From contig CAZEFE010000006.1 of the NCBI GenBank assembly GCA_964511385.1, forward strand, positions 62,001 to 126,000: 64,000 bases of DNA, written 5' to 3'. Under the pieces are notes generated by a model, which was given only the letters and a program-made list of their open reading frames with translations, was not told the DNA's origin and did no database searches. The stretch comes from CAILHX01 sp964511385 (GTDB lineage Bacteria; Pseudomonadota; Gammaproteobacteria; Burkholderiales; Methylophilaceae). Of the stretch, positions 49,476 to 58,305 are shown piece after piece (positions within the stretch are counted from its first letter, which is position 1; each line of letters starts with the position of its first letter). The translations under genes and the position numbers were made by a program.

Positions 49476-50504
49476 ATGCGATTTCTCCAATTAGGGGTTC
49501 TGGCCTCCGCGGTGATGGTGTTCGCGCCGCAATCCACGGCGGGTGAATACCATCTCGGCCAGGGCTACACCAGCGGAAACGTCAATGTCGCAGGCTACGT
49601 CAATGTTGTTGCCGATGCGCCGGTGCATGGGCGATCCCAACTGATTGTTGATGACCTGAGCCTGTTCATCACCGGGCGGTTCAACCGGTATTTCAACCCC
49701 TTTTTCGAAGGCGAGCTGACCGAAGGCGCCATCTGGCGCGAAGGCGGCTCATTGCTTTCGGATACCAGGCCGCGACTGGTGCTGGAACGGCTGTATAACG
49801 ACAGTTTCCTCACCGACAGCCTATCCTTGCGCATCGGCAAGATGCTGACGCCGATCGGCGAGTGGAACACCATCCACGCCGCGCCGCTGGTGTGGACGAC
49901 CAGCCGGCCGATGACGACTTACCGGGGTTTCAACGAGTACACCTCCGGGCTGTCGCTCAGTTATGCGCCCACCGACGGGAAACTCCCCGAATTCCAGGCG
50001 TACTGGCAGCCGGGCGGGGAACTGGTGGCCAAGCCTGATTCGCTGGTGGTGCGCAAATATACCGGCGTTGCCGGGCTGCACGTGAATTGGCCCATCGGGT
50101 TGAATGACAAGGTCGGGATTTCGCTGCAGCATGCGGACGTGAACGGCGTGGACGAAGCGCAGACGCTGTACGGCTTTAATGCGAGGAAAACGCTGGGCAA
50201 ATTCCAGTTTGAAACCGAGGCCACTTTCGCCCATGTCAGCGGCAGCAATCTGGCGCGGGTACGCAGCAGCGAATGGGGGGCTTACCTGCTGGGCGCCTAC
50301 GCGCTGACTGACAAACTGAGCCTGATGGCCCGCCACGAGCATTTCGCCGACCGCGAAACCGCCGGGGAATCGCACAATACCTTGCTGGGGCTGGCTTACC
50401 GGCCCGATCCGGCGATGGTGTGGAAGGTGGAATACATCAAGAACGGCGGTGCGATCATCGATATCGATACCGGATTGTTCGCATCTTTCTCGGTGCTGTT
50501 CTGA
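49476..50504 (+). CDS. Outer membrane porin-like beta-barrel protein
   Basis: About 342 residues from the ATG; an in-frame GTG two codons upstream is also possible. The signal peptide RFLQLGVLASAVMVFAPQSTAGE is followed by alternating beta-strand sequence and a terminal FSVLF with C-terminal Phe, the outer membrane barrel signature. It contains FITGRFNRYFNPFFEGELTEG and LSLRIGKMLTPIGEWN, like phosphate-selective and related porins. It leads a four-gene operon with a periplasmic binding protein, a sensor kinase and an HD-GYP regulator. The solute is not known. Confidence 0.75.
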   Translation: MRFLQLGVLASAVMVFAPQSTAGEYHLGQGYTSGNVNVAGYVNVVADAPVHGRSQLIVDDLSLFITGRFNRYFNPFFEGELTEGAIWREGGSLLSDTRPRLVLERLYNDSFLTDSLSLRIGKMLTPIGEWNTIHAAPLVWTTSRPMTTYRGFNEYTSGLSLSYAPTDGKLPEFQAYWQPGGELVAKPDSLVVRKYTGVAGLHVNWPIGLNDKVGISLQHADVNGVDEAQTLYGFNARKTLGKFQFETEATFAHVSGSNLARVRSSEWGAYLLGAYALTDKLSLMARHEHFADRETAGESHNTLLGLAYRPDPAMVWKVEYIKNGGAIIDIDTGLFASFSVLF

Positions 50505-50926
50505 TGCGCGTGCTCCGTTTTTTCCTGTTGCTGTGTACGCTCGCCTGGCATTCCGCAAGCTTGGCGGAGGAACTGCTCGTCATCGCCAATCCCAGCGTTT
50601 CGGTGACGAATGTTTCCAGCGACGACCTGGCCGCCATCTACTTGCTGAAAATGACGGCCTGGCCGGGTGGCGGGAACGTGGTGCCGGTCAATCGCGAAGC
50701 CTCCAGCCGCATCCGCGAAGCGTTTTCAGAAGCGGTGCTGCGCCAGCCGCCCAACGCCTTGAACGCCTATTGGAACCAGATGCACTTCAAGGGCAAGGTG
50801 CCGCCGCTGATCCAGGAATCCGACCAGGCGGTGCTGGCGTTCGTGCAGAAGGTGCCGGGAGCGGTAGGCTACATCAGCGCCGCCACGCAGCCGCAAAACG
50901 TCAAGGTGCTGTCCAGAATCCCATGA
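50504..50926 (+). CDS. Short periplasmic PstS-like binding protein
   Basis: The 140-residue protein has signal peptide MRVLRFFLLLCTLAWHSASLAEE. The mature part has LLVIANPSVSVTNVSSDDLAAIYLLKMTAWPGG and ALNAYWNQMHFKGKVPP, then VQKVPGAVGYISA. That resembles the phosphate-type binding fold, but it is about half the size of PstS, so it is a single-lobe or minimal form. The ATG overlaps the porin stop and its own stop overlaps the kinase start (ATGA), so it is tightly coupled. It may deliver a ligand to the kinase sensor domain. Confidence 0.77.
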   Translation: MRVLRFFLLLCTLAWHSASLAEELLVIANPSVSVTNVSSDDLAAIYLLKMTAWPGGGNVVPVNREASSRIREAFSEAVLRQPPNALNAYWNQMHFKGKVPPLIQESDQAVLAFVQKVPGAVGYISAATQPQNVKVLSRIP

Positions 50927-52914
50927 TCAACTGGTTATCCCGGTCTATCGGCCGCAAGCTGATTGCTTCCTTCGTCGGCATATTTTTCCTGACCTACCTG
51001 CTCACGGCTGTTTTTGTCTATACCAGCGTCCGCGCCTCAATGACCAAGTCGGAGGTGCAGTCCCTGGCCTATTTGGCCAACCAGAAGCTGGAACTGGTGT
51101 CGAGCAACCTGTCCGGCGTGGCCACCAACCTGCACGCATGGTCGCAACTGGAAGTGATGAACGACATGATTTCCGGCGATGTGGACAAACGGGTGGCGCG
51201 CACCCTGGCCGGGTTAAAGGGGCAATACGGCCTGGCGGGTGAAATCTACGCATTCGATGCACAGGGCAAGCTGGTCGCCTCGTCCGATGCGCGGCTGGCG
51301 ATCAGCAGCGGCGAGTTGCCGCCCCAATGGAAGAACGACACCGGCGCTTTGCGGCTGATAGACAAGCACCGGCAGCCTTATGGCAAGGAGGACGTGGTGG
51401 CGCTGAGCATCGCCGTGCATGCCAGCTTCTCGCCCGATTACGTGCTGGGGACGCTGGTGGTCACCATGCCCTGGGCCAGCATCGAGCGCATGCTGACGGA
51501 AAAGAACCATCGTGTGGTGCTGTATACCGATGCCCAGCACAGCGTGCTTTTTGCCGGCAGCGCCGCTGAAAGCATCGCTGCCGGTGAGTTTGCAGAATTG
51601 ACCCAGCACCCGGTCGAAATGCTGTTGGGCAACACGCGTTACGTCGCCGGATATTCGGCGAAAAACCATCCTTTGCTCCAGGGCTGGCACGTCGCGGTGC
51701 TTGAGGACGCACAAGTGGCATACCAGCCCATCAGTACGGTGGCGATCAAACTGGTGGGGCTGGGCTTGCTGCTGGCGATTCCCATTGTGTTTGCCATCCG
51801 CTGGCTATCGAACCGGCTGACCTCGCCGGTGGTATCGCTGACCCGGGTGGTGTCGCGGATTACCCGTTCTGGCGATCTTTCCAGTCGCGCCGAGATTGTC
51901 TCGGCGGACGAACTGGGCACGCTGGCGCAGACCTTCAATAACATGGCGGAAAACCTGCAACGTTCCTCGCTGGAGCGCGAAAAATTCGTGGCCGAGCTGG
52001 AGTTGCTCAACAAAACGCTGGAACAGCGCGTGCAGGATCGTACCCGGGCGCTGGAATCCGCCAACCACGAGTTGACCGGCGCCATCGAAAGCCTGAAGGC
52101 GGCGCAGGGGCAACTGGTGCATTCGGAGAAAATGGCCTCGCTCGGCCAACTGGTGGCCGGGGTGGCGCACGAACTGAATAACCCCATCGGCTTCATCTAT
52201 GCCAATTTCCCGCACCTGGAGGAATACACCAACGATTTGATCGAACTGATCGAGGCATTCCGTAGTCTGCCGATGGATGAAGGACAAAAAGCCGAGATCG
52301 AAAAGAAAATCAGGGCGGTTGACCTCGATTTCATCAAGGAGGACATCCTCAAGATCATCCGCAGCGGCAAGTCCGGCGCTTCGCGCATCAAGGAGATCGT
52401 GTCCTCGCTGCGCAGTTTCTCGCGCCTGGACGAGGCCGAACTGAAAAGCGTGCTGCTGGAAGACGGCATCAACGATACGCTGGCCATCCTCAACCACCAT
52501 GTCCGCAACCGCATTGAAGTCACCAAGGACTACCAGCTCAACCAGCCGGTGGTGTGCCGTGCCGGGCAGATCAACCAGGTGTTCATGAACATCATCTACA
52601 ACGCCATCCAGGCGATGGAAACGCAGGGTACGCTGCGTATTTCCACACAACAGGCGGGCGAATTCGCCGTGGTCAGGATCGCCGACAGCGGCAAGGGCAT
52701 TCCGCCGGACATCATCGGGAAAATCTTCGATCCGTTTTTTACCACCAAAAAGGTGGGCGAGGGCACGGGGCTGGGGCTTTCCATTTCGTACGGCATTATC
52801 GAGCAGCACGGCGGGTTGCTGGAGGTTGCCAGCGAGGTGGGCAAGGGCACGGAATTCACCATCCGTATCCCGATGCAGGCGGTGCCGGTAAAGAGTTCTG
52901 GGGAGAATGACTAA
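50923..52914 (+). CDS. Membrane sensor histidine kinase (Cache-like sensor, HAMP)
   Basis: The 663-residue protein has TM1 at about 12-35 and TM2 at about 265-285, flanking a periplasmic sensor of about 230 residues that looks like a double Cache domain. HAMP follows (about 286-345). A coiled coil (LNKTLEQRVQDRTRALES) leads to HisKA with H416 in GVAHELNNPIGFIYANF. The HATPase has NIIYNAIQAMET, DSGKGIPPDIIGKIFDPFFTTK and GEGTGLGLSISYGI. It is probably phosphorylated in response to the binding protein and signals to the HD-GYP regulator 3 bp downstream. Confidence 0.92.
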   Translation: MINWLSRSIGRKLIASFVGIFFLTYLLTAVFVYTSVRASMTKSEVQSLAYLANQKLELVSSNLSGVATNLHAWSQLEVMNDMISGDVDKRVARTLAGLKGQYGLAGEIYAFDAQGKLVASSDARLAISSGELPPQWKNDTGALRLIDKHRQPYGKEDVVALSIAVHASFSPDYVLGTLVVTMPWASIERMLTEKNHRVVLYTDAQHSVLFAGSAAESIAAGEFAELTQHPVEMLLGNTRYVAGYSAKNHPLLQGWHVAVLEDAQVAYQPISTVAIKLVGLGLLLAIPIVFAIRWLSNRLTSPVVSLTRVVSRITRSGDLSSRAEIVSADELGTLAQTFNNMAENLQRSSLEREKFVAELELLNKTLEQRVQDRTRALESANHELTGAIESLKAAQGQLVHSEKMASLGQLVAGVAHELNNPIGFIYANFPHLEEYTNDLIELIEAFRSLPMDEGQKAEIEKKIRAVDLDFIKEDILKIIRSGKSGASRIKEIVSSLRSFSRLDEAELKSVLLEDGINDTLAILNHHVRNRIEVTKDYQLNQPVVCRAGQINQVFMNIIYNAIQAMETQGTLRISTQQAGEFAVVRIADSGKGIPPDIIGKIFDPFFTTKKVGEGTGLGLSISYGIIEQHGGLLEVASEVGKGTEFTIRIPMQAVPVKSSGEND

Positions 52915-52917
52915 ACC

Positions 52918-53961
52918 ATGGAAGAACAAAAATTCAGGCTGCTGGTAGTGGACGACGAGGCGGACATCCTCGACAGCATCAAGCGAACGTTCCGCCGCGA
53001 TTACGAGGTGATGACGGCCAATTCGGGCCAGGCCGGCATCGATCTGCTGGGCAGCGAGCCGTTCGACCTGATTATCTCCGACCAGCGCATGCCGGACGTC
53101 ACCGGCGATGCCGTGCTGAAATTCGCCATGTTGCACCAGCCGGAGGCCATCCGCATCCTGTTGACCGGTTATTCGGACATGGAATCGCTGGTGCGCTGCG
53201 TCAACGAAGCCGGGATTTACAAGTACATCACCAAGCCGTGGGAGCCGGAAAACCTGCGCCTGACCGTGGTGCGCGCGCTGGAAAGCCTGCACCTGGGGCG
53301 CAAGCTCAAGGAGGCTTCCGAGCAGTTGAAAACCGCATACCTGGACGCGGTGACCATGCTGTCGGTGGCCTGCGAAGGCAAGGACGAGGACACCGGGTTT
53401 CATGTCCGCCGCGTCCAGTTTTATACGCAAGCGCTGGCGGTGGAACTGGGCGTGCCTGAAGCCGAGGCCGAGCACATGGGGGTGATGAGCATCCTGCACG
53501 ACATCGGCAAGTTGTATATCCCCGACATCATCCTCAAGAAGCCGGCCAAGCTGGATGAGGCGGAGTGGGAGATCATGAAGCGCCACCCGGAGTACGGGGT
53601 GCGCATCCTGGGCGATAACCCGTTTTACGAAATGGCGCGGGACATTGCCGCCTGCCACCACGAAAACGTCGACGGCAGCGGCTACCCCAAGGGGTTGCGC
53701 GGCGATGAAATACCGCTGCCCGCGCGGATCGCCAAGGCCGCCGACATCTTTGACGCGCTGACCTCGCGCCGCCCCTACAAGGAGCCGTGGAGCGTGGAGC
53801 AGGCGCTGGAGTGCATGGATTCGCAGCGCGGCGTCCATCTTGATACGGAAGTTGTTGATGGCTTCCACCGGCTGCGCGAGCAGGGCGTGATCGCCAGGAT
53901 CATGCAGGAGTACCACGCGCTCGACCAGATGGAAGTGGCCCCTGAAGACCTCAGGCTCTGA
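52918..53961 (+). CDS. Response regulator with HD-GYP cyclic-di-GMP phosphodiesterase domain
   Basis: The 347-residue protein has a receiver domain with D55 in IISDQRMPDVTGD and the switch YITKPWEP. Residues about 145-330 are an HD-GYP domain with H194/D195 in SILHDIGKL and the HHENVDGSGYPKGLRGDEIPL segment (GYP at 255-257). HD-GYP proteins degrade cyclic di-GMP, so the upstream kinase should lower c-di-GMP on signal. It forms an obvious two-component pair with the kinase. Confidence 0.94.
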   Translation: MEEQKFRLLVVDDEADILDSIKRTFRRDYEVMTANSGQAGIDLLGSEPFDLIISDQRMPDVTGDAVLKFAMLHQPEAIRILLTGYSDMESLVRCVNEAGIYKYITKPWEPENLRLTVVRALESLHLGRKLKEASEQLKTAYLDAVTMLSVACEGKDEDTGFHVRRVQFYTQALAVELGVPEAEAEHMGVMSILHDIGKLYIPDIILKKPAKLDEAEWEIMKRHPEYGVRILGDNPFYEMARDIAACHHENVDGSGYPKGLRGDEIPLPARIAKAADIFDALTSRRPYKEPWSVEQALECMDSQRGVHLDTEVVDGFHRLREQGVIARIMQEYHALDQMEVAPEDLRL

Positions 53962-54026
53962 GCAGTAACCGGGCGGCCATGTCGCGTTACAATGGCTGGA
54001 ACATCCAGTGAACGAGACCGCCACCC

Positions 54027-55100
54027 ATGAAGAAAAACCGTCGCTCGCGCGCCAGAAAAGCCGGCTTGCCGCCGGGCTCGCTGGTGCATGTCGGCGAAGT
54101 CAAAAGCAGCAGCACCGACCTGACCCTGTTCCGCTACGATGCGGAAACATTGACCGAGCAAGCGGCGGCGAGCGTTTCCGAATTCGACCTTGAGCCGATT
54201 CCCAACAGCACGTTATGGCTGAATGTCCACGGCCTGCACCAGCCGGAGGTGATCGCCGAGATCGGCCGGATATTCAAGCTCCACCCGCTGATGCTGGAGG
54301 ACATTCTCCACACCGAGCAGCGCCCCAAATTGGATAGTTACGACAACGGCCTGTTTCTGGTGACGCGCTTTTTTGATTATGACCCGAAAGACATGCTGAT
54401 TGGCTCGGAACAGGTCAGCATCGTGCTGGGGCATGGTTTCGTGCTGACCTTTCAGGAACGCAGGAGCGGGGCATTCCAGCCGATACGCGAGCGCTTGCGG
54501 GCCAACCGCGGGCATTTGCGTGCCGCCGGGGCTGGCGGGCTGACCTACGCCTTGCTGGATGTGATTGTGGACCGCTATTTCGTCATGCTGGAGCAGATCA
54601 ATGATGACTGCGAAGCGCTGGAAGCCGAGGTGCTGCACAAGCCGACCGATTCAGTGATGCAGGGCATCCACAAACTCAAGCGCGAAAGCATGGAGCTGCG
54701 CCGGGCGGTATGGCCGCTGCGCGAGGTGGTCAACAGCCTGATCCGCAATGAATCCGGGTATTTCAACCACGAAACCATCCTGTACCTGCGTGATGTCTAC
54801 GACCACACCGTACATTTCATCGAGTCGCTGGAATCGTTGCGCGACTTGCTGGCGGGCATGCTGGATATTTACCTGTCCAGCATCAGCAACCGGGTCAACA
54901 TGGAAGTACGCGCGCTGACGGTGGTGGCCATGCTGTTCATGCCGGCGACGCTGATTGCCGGGATTTTCGGCATGAATTTCAAGATTATGCCCTTGCTCGA
55001 CAACCCCGAAGGTTTCTGGTTTGCCATCGGCATGATGGCGGCCATCTTTGTTTTCATGGGGCTGCTGTTCTGGCGCCGGCAGTGGCTGAACCGAAGGTAA
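54027..55100 (+). CDS. corA: CorA-family magnesium/cobalt transporter
   Basis: The 357-residue protein has a large cytoplasmic N-terminal funnel (DLTLFRYDAETLTE near residue 31, LHPLMLEDILHTEQRPKLDSYDN near 95). There are two C-terminal membrane helices. The pore signature GMN is in AGIFGMNFKIMP near residue 315, and TM2 ends LFWRRQWLNRR. It takes up Mg2+ (or Co2+/Ni2+) down its electrochemical gradient. GMN is intact, so transport is expected. Confidence 0.94.
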   Translation: MKKNRRSRARKAGLPPGSLVHVGEVKSSSTDLTLFRYDAETLTEQAAASVSEFDLEPIPNSTLWLNVHGLHQPEVIAEIGRIFKLHPLMLEDILHTEQRPKLDSYDNGLFLVTRFFDYDPKDMLIGSEQVSIVLGHGFVLTFQERRSGAFQPIRERLRANRGHLRAAGAGGLTYALLDVIVDRYFVMLEQINDDCEALEAEVLHKPTDSVMQGIHKLKRESMELRRAVWPLREVVNSLIRNESGYFNHETILYLRDVYDHTVHFIESLESLRDLLAGMLDIYLSSISNRVNMEVRALTVVAMLFMPATLIAGIFGMNFKIMPLLDNPEGFWFAIGMMAAIFVFMGLLFWRRQWLNRR

Positions 55101-55114
55101 CCCCAAGGGATTCT

Positions 55115-55780
55115 ATGCTGGACCTGAAAAAATACAAATCGCTGGTGTTCGACTGCGACGGCGTGGTGCTGGATTCCAACAAGGTCAGGGCCAGGGCGTT
55201 CTACAACTCGGCATTGCCATATGGCAAGCAGCATGCCAAGGCGCTGGAGGCGTACCACATCCTGCACGGCGGGGTGTCGCGCTACGTGAAGTTCGAGGTG
55301 TTGCTGCGCGACATGGTGGGCGTGCCGGTGACGGAAGAAGCGATGAAAACGCTGCTGCACAACTTCACCACCGAGGCCACCATCGGCCTGCTGCAATGCG
55401 AACTGGCGGCAGGGCTGAAGGAACTGCGCGAAGCCACGCCGGACGCCAACTGGATACTGGTTTCCGGCGCCGACGAAAACGAACTGCGCGACGTGTTTGC
55501 CCGGCGCGGCATTGCCGAGTGGTTTGATGGCGGCATTTTCGGCAGCCCGCTCAATAAGGACCAGATTCTGGCGCGCGAACTGGCCAACGGCAACCTGCGG
55601 CACCCGGGCGTGTTTTTCGGCGACAGCCGTTATGACGTCGAGGCGTCACGCCGTGCCGGGCTGGACAGTGTGTTTTTGAGCCAGTGGACGGATTTCGACG
55701 GCTGGCAGGACTACTGCCGCGCCAACGGCGTGCTGACGGCCAGCGGGTTTGAGCAACTGCTGGCTCATCAGCCCGGCTGA
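55115..55780 (+). CDS. HAD-superfamily phosphatase
   Basis: The 221-residue protein starts at MLDLKKYKSLVFDCDGVVLDSN. HAD motif I is DCDGVVLD, motif II is ILVSGADENELRDVFARRGI, and motifs III/IV are NKDQILARELA with GVFFGDSRYDVEASRRAGLDSVFL. It is in the phosphoglycolate phosphatase/beta-phosphoglucomutase-like subfamily. The substrate is unknown. The gene starts 14 bp after corA and its end overlaps the convergent membrane gene by 13 bp. Confidence 0.88.
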   Translation: MLDLKKYKSLVFDCDGVVLDSNKVRARAFYNSALPYGKQHAKALEAYHILHGGVSRYVKFEVLLRDMVGVPVTEEAMKTLLHNFTTEATIGLLQCELAAGLKELREATPDANWILVSGADENELRDVFARRGIAEWFDGGIFGSPLNKDQILARELANGNLRHPGVFFGDSRYDVEASRRAGLDSVFLSQWTDFDGWQDYCRANGVLTASGFEQLLAHQPG

Positions 55781-56256
55781 CGTTTTTTCTTTTGGCGGTA
55801 CCGATAGGTCAGCAGGATGACCAGCCCGGCCACGTTGGGCCACCAGATATACCAGTGCGACCAGGGAATGCCGTCGATTTTGAAGTCGGACAGCGGCCAG
55901 AACATCGGTGTCGGGAAGTATTTGAAGGAGTGGAAAGGGAAATCCAGCACGATGTGGAACGGCCAGGCCAGCATGGCAAAGGCAATGCCGCGGCGGAACC
56001 ACGCCACCAGCGCGATGACGGAAAAGCTCACCACGAAGCTGTGGCCGACGGCATAACTCCGGAACAGCCACTGCGGCAGCGATTCGATGGGCGGCGGCCC
56101 GGCATGCCAGTGCAAGCCGTTGCTGAACACGTCCATCACCATCAGCAGGCCGAACGAAATCAGGTCGGGCATGGCGCCGAAAAAAATCGCCAGCGCGGCA
56201 TAACGCTTGTAGCCGAACAGGCCGTAACCCCAGAGCGCGTGGCTGAGCGTATCCAT
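55768..56256 (-). CDS. Integral membrane protein, YdjM/metal-dependent hydrolase-like
   Basis: The 162-residue protein starts MDTLSHALWGYGLFGYKRYAALAIFFGAMPDLISFG. The D-x-x-S-H-A-x-x-G and P-D motifs are like membrane-bound YdjM-type putative hydrolases. It has several hydrophobic helices and WPFHIVLDFPFHSFKYFPTPMFWP with His/Asp residues in membrane-facing segments. No enzymatic role is shown for the family. Its start is 6 bp downstream of the beta-CASP gene stop on the same strand. Confidence 0.78.
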   Translation of the reverse strand: MDTLSHALWGYGLFGYKRYAALAIFFGAMPDLISFGLLMVMDVFSNGLHWHAGPPPIESLPQWLFRSYAVGHSFVVSFSVIALVAWFRRGIAFAMLAWPFHIVLDFPFHSFKYFPTPMFWPLSDFKIDGIPWSHWYIWWPNVAGLVILLTYRYRQKKKRQPG

Positions 56257-56262
56257 GTGCGG

Positions 56263-57657
56263 TTAAACCTCTACTTCTTCCTGTAGTTCCGCCACCCGCA
56301 CGTTCCAGTCCAGGCCGTCGCGGATGTGGTTGGCAAAATCTTCGGCGGTGGCGGATTCGCCGTGCACGACAAAAGTCTGCTGCGGCGGTTTCCTGAAATG
56401 CCCCAGCCAGCCCAGCAGGGCGTCGCGGTCGGCGTGTGCGGAAAGGCCGTTGATGGTGTAGATGTCGGCGCGCACCGGGTATTCCTGTCCGAACAGTTTG
56501 ACGCGCTTGGCGCCGTCCACCAGTCGGCGCCCAAGCGAACCGATGGCCTGGAAGCCGGTAATGATGATGCTGCATTCCGGGCGGTTGATGTTCCACCGCA
56601 GGTGGTGCTTGATGCGCCCCGCATCGCACATGCCGCTGGCGGAAAGGATGATGGCGCCGGAGCGGACATGGTTCAGTTCCATGGATTCTTCGACGTTCTG
56701 CACGAAGTTGATCTGCGGCATCGCGCGGCGCCGTTCGCGCCCCCAGGCCAGCAACGACTGCGCTTCCTGGTCAAACAGTTCCAGGTGGCGCATGGTGATT
56801 TCGGTGGCGGCCAGCGCCAGCGGCGAATCAACATAAATCTTCAGGTTTTCCAGCCGACGCTGGCGGGTGAGGTCGATCAGCAGGTAGAGGATTTCCTGCG
56901 TGCGGCCGACGGTGAATGCCGGGATGATGACGTTGCCGTGCTTGTGTTCCAGCGTGTGCCGGATGGCATGCACCAGCTCGTTGGTGGACTCCGCCAGGCT
57001 TTTGTGCAAGCGGTTGCCGTAGGTGGATTCGATCAGCAGTATGTCGGCCTCCTGGATCGGCGTCGGGTCGCGCAGGATGGGCCGGTCAGGCTGGCCGAGG
57101 TCGCCGGAAAACACGATTTTCTTCTGCTTGCCGGATTCCTTCACCCACACTTCGATGATGGCGGAGCCGAGGATATGCCCGGCGTCGCGGAACGCGCAAC
57201 TGACATCCGGGTGCGGCTGCTGGATGGTGTCGTATTCCACGGTTTTGATCTGTTTCAACGCCAGTTCGACATCGGACAGCGAATACAGCGGCTCGGTCAC
57301 TTTTTGCCCGCGCCGCAGGTGGTGCTCCTGCCATTCCGCCTCCTTGGCCTGGATATGCGCGCTGTCGCGCAGCATGATTTCCAGTAGGTCGGCGGTGGCT
57401 TCGGTGCAATAGATGGGGCCGGTAAAACCGGTGGCCACCAGGCGCGGCAACATGCCGGAGTGGTCGATATGGGCATGGGTGATGAGCACGAAATCCAGTT
57501 CGGCCACTTCAAACTGGGGAAACTGCCGGTTTTTCAGGTCGGCGTCGCGTCCACCCTGGAACATCCCGCAATCGACCAGGAAATTGGCCGAAGCCGTATT
57601 GAGCAGGTAACACGAGCCGGTGACTTCGCCCGCGGCGCCATAAAAGCCGAGTTTCAT
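56263..57657 (-). CDS. Metallo-beta-lactamase/beta-CASP RNase-like protein
   Basis: From MKLGFYGAAGEVTGSCYLLN the protein has 464 residues; upstream extension is unlikely because the preceding frame has no family features. The metal motif HAHIDHSGMLPRL near residue 58 is the MBL HxHxDH. FRDAGHILGSAIIEV and SGDLGQPDRPILRDP follow. The beta-CASP/RMMBL half contains IIPAFTVGRTQEILYLL, MCDAGRIKHHLRWN and INGLSAHADRDALLGWL. It is probably an RNA endo- or exonuclease (CPSF/RNase J-like). Confidence 0.9.
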   Translation of the reverse strand: MKLGFYGAAGEVTGSCYLLNTASANFLVDCGMFQGGRDADLKNRQFPQFEVAELDFVLITHAHIDHSGMLPRLVATGFTGPIYCTEATADLLEIMLRDSAHIQAKEAEWQEHHLRRGQKVTEPLYSLSDVELALKQIKTVEYDTIQQPHPDVSCAFRDAGHILGSAIIEVWVKESGKQKKIVFSGDLGQPDRPILRDPTPIQEADILLIESTYGNRLHKSLAESTNELVHAIRHTLEHKHGNVIIPAFTVGRTQEILYLLIDLTRQRRLENLKIYVDSPLALAATEITMRHLELFDQEAQSLLAWGRERRRAMPQINFVQNVEESMELNHVRSGAIILSASGMCDAGRIKHHLRWNINRPECSIIITGFQAIGSLGRRLVDGAKRVKLFGQEYPVRADIYTINGLSAHADRDALLGWLGHFRKPPQQTFVVHGESATAEDFANHIRDGLDWNVRVAELQEEVEV

Positions 57658-57907
57658 AAGTTCATACAGGTTGTTTTTATGGATGACTATGAACGAAGGC
57701 GGGCCGGAAGGCAATGGTATGAGCGTGCTGGCAGCGGGAGCGGGTTTGGCGCCCGTTATTTGGGCTCTTCGGAAACTAGTGTGGGAACCTTGATGCGAGA
57801 CTGATGCAGATCGAATCCGATTTGTGTGGAATGTCTCGGATTTCAGTGTGGGGACGGTCGGATATTTATGTTGGGCGTCGCAGCAATCTTCAGTATGCGG
57901 CCGCCAA

Positions 57908-58126
57908 TTAGGCGGCCATTGCCGGCGCGTGGTGAAGCTCAATAAGATTTTTCACCGAAATTGGCTCAATGGCGTAAGCCGCACCACTAAGATCTGCAAA
58001 TTCAACCAAAACCACATCACCACTCAGTTCATCGACAACAGTTCCTACCTGCCCTTTGGTTAGATGTACTTCCGGAACATCGTTAAGTGTTGCAACAACA
58101 TCAAGCAATTTCATCGCATTCTCCAA
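57908..58126 (-). CDS. DUF4926 protein
   Basis: The 72-residue protein MENAMKLLDVVATLNDVPEV ... LTKGQVGTVVDELSGDVVLVEFADLSGAAYAIEP has the beta-rich sequence typical of DUF4926. Such genes are often found next to DUF6883 genes, as here, with overlap at 58101-58126. The pair may be a toxin-antitoxin-like or defence module, but this is inference. It is the left end of the lower-GC island. Confidence 0.72.
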   Translation of the reverse strand: MENAMKLLDVVATLNDVPEVHLTKGQVGTVVDELSGDVVLVEFADLSGAAYAIEPISVKNLIELHHAPAMAA

Positions 58127-58305
58127 TCACATAGCATGTTACAAATTTGGCTGAGTCAGTGGTGCATAACCATCCGGTTCTAACTTTGGCGCACCGATCA
58201 CCACGGATTATTTCCATATCAACGCGGTAAATCGATCCCCAGCCACTTTCATTTTGCAATATAGCTTCCTGCTTGCGGATGTCAGATAAGATTGTATCAG
58301 CTAAC
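58101..58305 (-). pseudogene. DUF6883-like gene, 5'-truncated
   Basis: The frame remains open to 58364, but recognisable sequence begins only at about 58300 with QRLADTILSDIRKQEAILQN, then IYRVDMEIIRGDRCAKVRTGWL and KFVTCYVIG. That is the second half of a DUF6883 domain. The first half (usually beginning with a short N-terminal helix and a basic loop) is missing. The sequence to the right is antisense to the ATPase fragment of the next feature, so the gene was cut by a recombination join near 58300. Confidence 0.55.

Noticed and set aside
51805..54024. 739-codon frame opposite the sensor kinase and HD-GYP genes
   Set aside because: It is a shadow of two clear genes on the plus strand; its composition (His, Gln, Val, Gly rich) is typical of antisense frames.
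57658..57907. Search for the second attachment site or another tRNA-Leu fragment
   Set aside because: No stretch matching the tRNA-Leu 3' end was found; the region seems plain intergenic sequence.
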